52,467 nt of DNA, taken from the NCBI GenBank assembly GCA_001304995.1, contig BBZU01000019.1:1-52467 (forward strand), in the 5' to 3' direction. Each line of letters starts with the position of its first letter. Position 1 is the first letter of the stretch. The notes beneath the pieces are model-generated. The model was not told the DNA's origin. It was given only the letters and a program-made list of their open reading frames with translations, and searched no databases. Position numbers and translations under genes: made by a program. Origin of the DNA: Clostridia bacterium UC5.1-1D10 (GTDB lineage: Bacteria > Bacillota > Clostridia > Lachnospirales > Anaerotignaceae). Positions 47,149-52,467 of this stretch are shown in pieces.

Positions 47149-47168
47149 GGCACTGCCGAAGCAGTGCC
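47149..47168 (-). terminator. Hairpin in the MATE leader (possible attenuator)
   Basis: A perfect 8-bp stem (GGCACTGC) with a TTCG tetraloop lies downstream of the MATE promoter and is followed by TTGGTTTTCT. It is either a leaky attenuator of MATE or an inefficient terminator for the gene before it. Confidence 0.6.
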
Positions 47169-47188
47169 GTTTCAATGGTCTATGCAAT

Positions 47189-47217
47189 ATAATAAAGCCA
47201 ATCTATGAGCATGTCAA
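47189..47217 (-). promoter_or_regulatory. Strong promoter of the MATE gene
   Basis: Consensus TTGACA and TATTAT with a 17-base spacer, about 95 bases before the MATE start and upstream of the leader hairpin. Confidence 0.82.
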
Positions 47218-47277
47218 CAAAAACAGGAAATCTGTATACAGAATATAACAAAAAATGTCACAAACTTTTTCAGCAAA

Positions 47278-48164
47278 TTATACAGTTTCTGCGGTCTTCC
47301 AAAGAAGCAGATTGTCTTCCACATAAGCCTCCATTTGCCCTTTGTCCAGCAAGTAGGATAAATAGGAACGGATGGTGCTGCCCACAAGTACATACTGTCC
47401 ATAATCCATGGTCAGATCAAAGGCCTCAAAGACTTCTTTCAATACCAATTCAAAGTTTTTCGGCATCTTGCAGATTTCCAGCAGCTTATCCAGGATTTCC
47501 AAAGACTTGTCACGGTTCACTTTTACCAGTGACACAATATCCTCTGTCGGTTCGGCATGGGCAGGAATACAGAGTTTTCCCTGAAACTGTTCCACAAAGT
47601 CCAGTGTATCCAAAAATGCCTGCAAGTCATAAACGAAGTTCACATGGTATTTTGCCACGATATTTTCACCAAACAGACAGTCAGCCAGGAAGTATACATT
47701 ATCCGGCGTTTTCACACCAATCATCTGCCAGAAATGACCGCCCAGCGGAATAATCTCCATGCCTTCCGGCAGTTTCGCTTCGGCAATATCCTGGGCTTTG
47801 GATGGTGTTGCCATCAAAAATTTATTCCGCAGTTTTTGAAGGGATATCCGCCATAGAGGAAAGAAGGTTCCAGAATAGGTGCTTCAATGACAGCGTTTTC
47901 CATAGGTGTGCTGTAAACGGCACAATTCAGACGATTTTGCAGCAGCGTATTACCGCCAATATGGTCAGCATTGGAATGGGTATTGATGATGGCTGTCAGT
48001 TTCCAACCTTGTGCTTCCAGAATTTTCTGCACTTTTCTGCCTGCGTCTTTGTCATTGCCGCTGTCAATGAGCCATACATCATCATCACTGACACGGTATA
48101 CGCCCATTTTAGACGGGCTATTGATATAATAGGTGTTTTCTGCCACCTGAACCAGTTCATACAT
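47278..48164 (-). CDS. Metallo-beta-lactamase-fold hydrolase (frameshifted)
   Basis: A 295-residue MBL-fold protein. The metal motif reads NTHSNADHIGG (HxHxDH with Ser for the second His), and other ligands lie in GGHFWQMIG and IPAHAEPTED. Substitution of the second His may change metal binding, so enzyme activity is uncertain. The frame breaks at 47833-47837; adding one A joins GGYPFK to LRNKFLMATPSK. The C-terminal domain is helical. Substrate is unknown. It has its own promoter. Confidence 0.82.
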
Positions 48165-48201
48165 AAGAATCTCTCCTTAAATAACCAAACATTCTGTTTC
48201 T

Positions 48202-48230
48202 ATTTTATCCCATCCACAATGGCATTGCAA
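48202..48230 (-). promoter_or_regulatory. Promoter of the MBL-fold gene
   Basis: TTGCAA and TAAAAT with a 17-base spacer, 38 bases before the start. Confidence 0.6.
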
Positions 48231-48257
48231 GAATATGTATCTTTTCCCGTACAAAAA

Positions 48258-48296
48258 AAGAGCAACATCTGCATATTCAAACAGATATTGCTCTTT
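48258..48296 (-). terminator. Terminator after fba
   Basis: A 15-bp stem (AAAGAGCAAYATCTG and complement) followed by TTTTTTT on the minus strand. Confidence 0.88.
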
Positions 48297-48330
48297 CTAT
48301 TTTAGTTAAATATCATGATTCTGATATTTC

Positions 48331-49278
48331 TTATTTCATGGAATCTACGGAACCGATTACGTTTTTGATCTTGTCTTCTACCAGTTCCTGAATCAGGTTT
48401 CTTGCGTCACCCAGGTAGCCACGAGGGTCGAAAGCAGCGGGATTTTCGCCAAAGGATTTACGGATTGCAGCTGTCATAGCCAGACGAAGGTCTGTGTCCA
48501 TGTTGATTTTGCAAACAGCCATGGAAGATGCTTTACGCAGCATTTCCGCAGGGATACCTTTTGCACCGTCGATTTTACCACCAAATTCATTGCACATTGC
48601 AACGCATCTCTGGTCAACAGAAGAAGCACCATGCAGTACAATGGGGAAATTATGGAAGCCGGCATCTTCCAATTTCTTTGTGATGGTTTCCAGACGGTCG
48701 AAGTCCAGTTTTGCTTCACCTTTGAATTTGTATGCACCATGGCTTGTACCAATGGCAATTGCCAGAGAGTCAACGCCTGTGCGTTTTACGAAGTCAACAG
48801 CCTGGTCAGGGTCTGTGTAAGTAGCGTTGGCAGCGTCTACTTTTACATCGTCTTCCACGCCTGCAAGTTTGCCCAATTCCGCTTCAACCACTACGCCCCT
48901 TGCATGCGCATATTCTACTACTTCTTTTGTTTTTGCTACGTTTTCTTCGTAGTCATAATGAGAACCGTCGAACATAACGGATGTGAAACCGCATTCGATG
49001 CATTCTTTACATGTTTCCAGATCGGGACCATGATCCAGATGCAGCGCAATGTCCAGACCTGTTTCTTCCACAGCCGCGTCAACCATAGCTTTCAGATATT
49101 TCGGGTGAGCATATTTCAGCGCACTTTTAGATACCTGCAGGATAACTGCGGAGTTCTGTGCTTTTGCGGCAGCCACAACGCCCTGTACGATTTCCATATT
49201 GTTGATGTTGAACGCACCAATCGCGTAACCGCCCTGGAATGCCTTTTCAAACATTTCCTTTGTTGTTACCAATGCCAT
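48331..49278 (-). CDS. fba: Class II fructose-1,6-bisphosphate aldolase
   Basis: Zinc-dependent cleavage of fructose-1,6-bisphosphate to triose phosphates. 315 residues, intact. Metal ligands lie in ALHLDHGPD, GTSHGAYKF and PIVLHGASS; the phosphate region is in KINMDTDLRLAMT. It is apart from the cggR glycolytic operon, with its own promoter and inverted-repeat operator. Confidence 0.96.
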   Translation of the reverse strand: MALVTTKEMFEKAFQGGYAIGAFNINNMEIVQGVVAAAKAQNSAVILQVSKSALKYAHPKYLKAMVDAAVEETGLDIALHLDHGPDLETCKECIECGFTSVMFDGSHYDYEENVAKTKEVVEYAHARGVVVEAELGKLAGVEDDVKVDAANATYTDPDQAVDFVKRTGVDSLAIAIGTSHGAYKFKGEAKLDFDRLETITKKLEDAGFHNFPIVLHGASSVDQRCVAMCNEFGGKIDGAKGIPAEMLRKASSMAVCKINMDTDLRLAMTAAIRKSFGENPAAFDPRGYLGDARNLIQELVEDKIKNVIGSVDSMK

Positions 49279-49328
49279 TTTTAAAACACCTCTTTCTCTT
49301 TTTTAGGAATAAAATATCCTACATTAAA

Positions 49329-49373
49329 ATTATAATACCAGAATGGGTATTGTGGCAAGGACTTTTGCCACAA
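49329..49373 (-). promoter_or_regulatory. fba promoter with overlapping inverted repeat
   Basis: TTGCCA and TATAAT are 18 bases apart. A perfect 9-bp inverted repeat, TTGTGGCAA-N6-TTGCCACAA (49350-49373), overlaps the -35. It differs from the CggR boxes and from the cre consensus, so another repressor or activator probably acts here. Confidence 0.65.
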
Positions 49374-49451
49374 TCCTGCTTTTCTTTTGCCGAAACATTG
49401 TTTTTCTGAGAAAAAAGATTGTATTTCTGCTTTTTTCCATATCCATTTTCA

Positions 49452-49883
49452 TCATTTGCGGGAACAAATTACTTTTTGTTGGGCTTTCTTTTTGATCCGC
49501 AGCAATTTCATGAAATCATCAAACAACACCTGATCCTTTGGCTCAAACATCAGCCATTTTCCATCATGATAGGTCTGTGATTCTTCATAAATCTGCTGCA
49601 TCTCTTTGGCAAAGGCATCTTTGTCCGCTTCAAACTTTGCTCGCTCCTCTTTTCCGAGGATAACCATAAAGCCCACACAGTTTTCTCGTGCATATAAAGC
49701 GCACAGCGTCTTGCCGCCCCGACGATATTTGTACTCATATTTCCATGCCTTGCCGCCTTTATTCCATGTACGCTCCATGTCATATTTTTCATCAATGCAA
49801 GCGGTTAACTGCGTCCAAACATCGTACAGGGATTCTCCCAACAAATTTTTCATTTCATCCCCACCTGGGATGCGCTTAAGCAT
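49452..49883 (-). CDS. DUF3788 family protein
   Basis: A 143-residue soluble protein. WNKGGKAWKYEYKYRRGGKTLCALYARENCVGF split around the centre, and the C-terminal DGKWLMFEP, are typical of the DUF3788 family as I remember it. These small proteins have unknown function; a YdhG/SRPBCC-like ligand fold has been suggested for similar ones. The start follows AAGGAGG. It lies between fba and hisS and appears to be transcribed alone. Confidence 0.75.
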   Translation of the reverse strand: MLKRIPGGDEMKNLLGESLYDVWTQLTACIDEKYDMERTWNKGGKAWKYEYKYRRGGKTLCALYARENCVGFMVILGKEERAKFEADKDAFAKEMQQIYEESQTYHDGKWLMFEPKDQVLFDDFMKLLRIKKKAQQKVICSRK

Positions 49884-49971
49884 GACAACCTCCTTTCTTC
49901 ATGTACACTTGTCTTTCTTACATCATACCACAAGAGATAGGAATCGTCATTTCTTTTCTTAGATAAAAAAC

Positions 49972-49999
49972 AAAGGGACAGAATTTTTTCTGTCCCTTT
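49972..49999 (-). terminator. Terminator after hisS
   Basis: A 12-bp stem (AAAGGGACAGAA and complement) with a T-rich tail on the minus strand, directly after the hisS stop. Confidence 0.85.
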
Positions 50000-50005
50000 T
50001 TCTTC

Positions 50006-51253
50006 TTATTTCAATTTTGCTTTCAGTACTTCTGCCAGCTCGGAAAGAACAACGGTTTCTTTTTCACCTGTTTCCATTTCCTTCAGTTCCACGCTGTTGT
50101 TTTCCAGTTCGGAATCCCCGATGATTACGGAGTATTTCGCACCGATTTTATTTGCGTATTTCATCTGTGCTTTTACGCTACGTTCTACTGTATCGCATTC
50201 TGCGCGTACGCCTGCTTTCCGCAGAGCCAGTGTGATACCCTGGGCTTTGATCAAGCCTTTTTCACCCATAGAACCGATGTAAACGTCACGTTCAGGTACT
50301 TCTTCGATGGGGCCATTCTGTTTTTCCAGAATCATCATCAGTCTTTCGATACCCAGACCGAAACCAACAGCACCTGTGGGTTTGCCGCCGCATTCTTCTA
50401 CCAGATTGTCGTAACGACCGCCACCACAAACAGTCAGACCATCGGATACAAATTCAAATACAGTTCTTGTATAGTAGTCCAGACCACGAACGATTTTGGA
50501 GTCAATGACAAATTCGATACCCATTTCTGTCAGGATATCCTGTACTTTCTGGAAGTGCGCAGTACATTCTTCATCCAGACAATCCAGTACGGAAGGCGCA
50601 TTTGCGATAACTGCCTGACAGCTTTCTTCCTTACAGTCCAGAACACGCAGAGGGTTCTTTTCAAAACGTTCTTTACAGGTAGGGCACAGCTTGTCCAGAT
50701 TGTTGCCGATGAATTCGCGCAGCTGTTTGTTGTATCTGCTGCGGCATTCAGGACAACCCAAGCTGTTCATACGCAGCTGTACGCCGTGGATGCCCATTTC
50801 TTCCAGCAGTGCTGCCGCAACGGAAATAGCTTCCGCATCCTGTGCCGCGCTGTAAGAACCCAGCATTTCCACACCAAACTGGTGGAACTGACGCTGTCTG
50901 CCTGCCTGTGTGTTTTCACAACGGAAGGTCGGGGAAATGTAATACAGCTTTGTGGGCTGTGCGTTGTTGTGCATACCATGTTCGATATACGCACGAACGG
51001 CACCTGATGTACCTTCGGGACGCAGTGTCAGGCTTCTGTCACCGTCGTCTGTAAAGGTATACATTTCTTTCTGTACGATGTCGGTTGTTTCCCCTACACC
51101 TCTGACAAAAAGTTCTGTAAATTCAAAGGCAGGTGTTCTGATTTCTCCAATGCCGAATGTTTCGCAGAGATTACGCATTTTGCCTTCGATGCGCTGCCAT
51201 GCTTTTACCTCTGCCCCATAAATATCCTTTGTACCTTTTACCAACTGAATCAT
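50006..51253 (-). CDS. hisS: Histidyl-tRNA synthetase
   Basis: Class II aminoacyl-tRNA synthetase, 415 residues. Motif 2 region TLRPEGTSGAVRAYIEH, the histidine-specific GLDYYTRTVFE and GGGRYDNL, motif 3 GFGLGIERLMM and a C-terminal anticodon-binding domain are all present. The insertion has CPECRSRY and CPTCKERF, a cysteine-rich zinc-like element common in clostridial HisS. It overlaps hemZ by four bases (ATGA) and is probably cotranscribed; no T-box leader is present in the window. Confidence 0.97.
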   Translation of the reverse strand: MIQLVKGTKDIYGAEVKAWQRIEGKMRNLCETFGIGEIRTPAFEFTELFVRGVGETTDIVQKEMYTFTDDGDRSLTLRPEGTSGAVRAYIEHGMHNNAQPTKLYYISPTFRCENTQAGRQRQFHQFGVEMLGSYSAAQDAEAISVAAALLEEMGIHGVQLRMNSLGCPECRSRYNKQLREFIGNNLDKLCPTCKERFEKNPLRVLDCKEESCQAVIANAPSVLDCLDEECTAHFQKVQDILTEMGIEFVIDSKIVRGLDYYTRTVFEFVSDGLTVCGGGRYDNLVEECGGKPTGAVGFGLGIERLMMILEKQNGPIEEVPERDVYIGSMGEKGLIKAQGITLALRKAGVRAECDTVERSVKAQMKYANKIGAKYSVIIGDSELENNSVELKEMETGEKETVVLSELAEVLKAKLK

Positions 51254-52467
51254 AATTTACCTCCCTGCGGCAATCCCTGCCGCTTTCTTTCTATCATTTC
51301 ATCAATTCTGCCGATATAATCCTCAATGCTCTTTACATTAAATACACGTTCGATGCGGTCTGTGGCAGGGTCTACGGTCTTTGTACTTGCCCCTGCTCCT
51401 GCCGCGAGAATGGTCTGTTTTTCTTCCATGATCTGAATATTGTAAACCCCTTCTTTTCCGGGTTTACAATATCCCACATTTTCAAAGTTCCCTACCATAT
51501 TTTTCTGGCGATACATATAATAAGGTTCCAGTCCCATTCTTTCCGCATAATCCGCTGCGATTTCCAGCATTTCCTCCAGCACTTCCGCTGTGGTCATGGT
51601 ATACAGGTCAAACTGCTCTTTCAAGCGGGATGCACGTTTTACCGCCAGTGTGTGAACAGTCACGTTATCCGGTTCCAGCGCCATGATTTCTTCCATAGTC
51701 TGACGTACATCTTCCGGTGTTTCCTCGGGCAGCCCCAGAATCAAGTCCATATTGATATTATCATGTCCCACTTCTCTGGCTTCCCAGAATACCCGACGGA
51801 TGTCCTCCACCGTATGGCGTCTGCCGATGCGTTTAAGAGTTTCCTCGTTCATAGTCTGAGGATTGATAGAAATACGGTTGACACCATAAACTTTCATGAG
51901 CCGCAGTTTTTCCTTCGTGATAGTATCAGGACGACCCGCTTCCACAGTATATTCCATATCTTCTGTGGGTGCAAACAGTTCCTGTACCTTTTGCAGCAGA
52001 CGTTCCAGCTGTTCCTCTGTCAAAGAGGTAGGTGTGCCGCCGCCGATGTAGATATTTTTCAAATGGAAGTTCTGGGCGTATTCTGCCAGATATTCCATTT
52101 CTTTGAACATGGCATCCAGATACTCGTCCACTCTTTTTTCATACTGCTTCAGGGGATAAGCCGTAAAGGAACAGTATAAACAGCGAGTTGGACAGAATGG
52201 AATGCCGATATACAGGCTGATGTCTGTTTTTTCATTGCCTGCCAAAAGTCTGCGCTCCGCTTTTGCCACCTTCAAAGTCAATTCCGCTTTATGCTGCGCC
52301 ACCAGATACTTTTCTGTTAGATAACGCAGACATTCTTCATCACTTTTGCCTTCAGAAAGAAGGGTATTAACGATTTTTGCAGGACGAACCCCTGTTAAAA
52401 GCCCCCATCTGGGATACATACCTGTTTCTCTGCTTAACAGAGCGAAAATGGTCAGCTTCACCAGACG
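51250..52467 (-). CDS. hemZ: Coproporphyrinogen dehydrogenase HemZ (truncated by window edge)
   Basis: A radical SAM enzyme related to HemN. The frame is open to the right edge, so the N-terminus lies outside the window. The cluster motif CPTRCLYC (Cx3CxxC) follows LYIGIPF, and IYIGGGTPTSL is the glycine-rich SAM-binding part. VEAGRPDTI and ILGLPEETPED are characteristic of HemZ. In anaerobes many HemN-like proteins do not make protoporphyrinogen; heme or heme-chaperone roles cannot be separated here. It runs directly into hisS. Confidence 0.9.
   Translation of the reverse strand, partial: RLVKLTIFALLSRETGMYPRWGLLTGVRPAKIVNTLLSEGKSDEECLRYLTEKYLVAQHKAELTLKVAKAERRLLAGNEKTDISLYIGIPFCPTRCLYCSFTAYPLKQYEKRVDEYLDAMFKEMEYLAEYAQNFHLKNIYIGGGTPTSLTEEQLERLLQKVQELFAPTEDMEYTVEAGRPDTITKEKLRLMKVYGVNRISINPQTMNEETLKRIGRRHTVEDIRRVFWEAREVGHDNINMDLILGLPEETPEDVRQTMEEIMALEPDNVTVHTLAVKRASRLKEQFDLYTMTTAEVLEEMLEIAADYAERMGLEPYYMYRQKNMVGNFENVGYCKPGKEGVYNIQIMEEKQTILAAGAGASTKTVDPATDRIERVFNVKSIEDYIGRIDEMIERKRQGLPQGGKL

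Overview
The window is chromosomal DNA from an anaerobic, endospore-forming member of the Clostridia. I infer a Lachnospirales/Anaerotignum-like organism, but no marker fixes the genus. The reasons are Spo0A and SpoIVB, oxygen-sensitive 2-oxoacid:ferredoxin oxidoreductase genes, type III glutamine synthetase, HemZ, a CggR glycolytic operon, and Gram-positive promoters and ribosome binding sites. Nearly every gene is on the minus strand. The exceptions are a LexA-boxed small gene near 13.7 kb, an AT-rich orphan near 18.5-19.2 kb, and the YbaK/IscR-like pair near 41-42 kb.

Layout, left to right. 1-6.4 kb: a U32 peptidase, an FtsW/RodA-type SEDS polymerase, a class B PBP and a patatin-like lipase, read right to left. 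6.5-10.6 kb: zapA, then a P-loop ATPase with the four subunits of a 2-oxoacid (probably 2-ketoisovalerate) ferredoxin oxidoreductase. 10.8-14.3 kb: glnN, a zinc-ribbon protein, a small SOS-type gene and a small unknown. 14.4-18.3 kb: spoIVB, a small membrane protein, a cyclase-family hydrolase and spo0A. 19.2-26.4 kb: a glycolytic operon cggR-pgk-(polysaccharide deacetylase)-tpiA-gpmI-eno, with no gapA between cggR and pgk. 26.4-28.5 kb: NUDIX, an acidic Cys-rich membrane protein, a PrsW-like protease and a small exported protein. 28.5-32.8 kb: a MacB-like ABC exporter with a large NEW3-type surface protein. 33-38.2 kb: a dlt-like O-acylation operon (adenylating ligase, GNAT, carrier protein, MBOAT, SGNH). 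38.2-41 kb: metA-metY behind a leader-peptide attenuator. 41-45.6 kb: YbaK, an IscR-like Rrf2 regulator, an SLH/SpoIID lipoprotein, 6S RNA and lspA. 45.7-52.5 kb: a MATE pump, a metallo-beta-lactamase-fold protein, class II aldolase, a DUF3788 protein, hisS and a right-truncated hemZ.

The most striking find is the leader of metA-metY. A strong promoter is followed by a 36-codon ORF with 11 methionine codons, then an intrinsic terminator. A 10-bp antiterminator can form between the end of the leader ORF and the terminator 5' arm. This is a trp/his-style ribosome-stalling attenuator for methionine, where Firmicutes usually use a SAM riboswitch or a Met T-box.

A caution for all readers: twelve genes carry sixteen apparent single-base frameshifts, mostly at short homopolymers and including pgk, gpmI, ftsW and vorB. 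This pattern looks like uncorrected sequencing error. I therefore give each such gene one merged coordinate range and note the break points.
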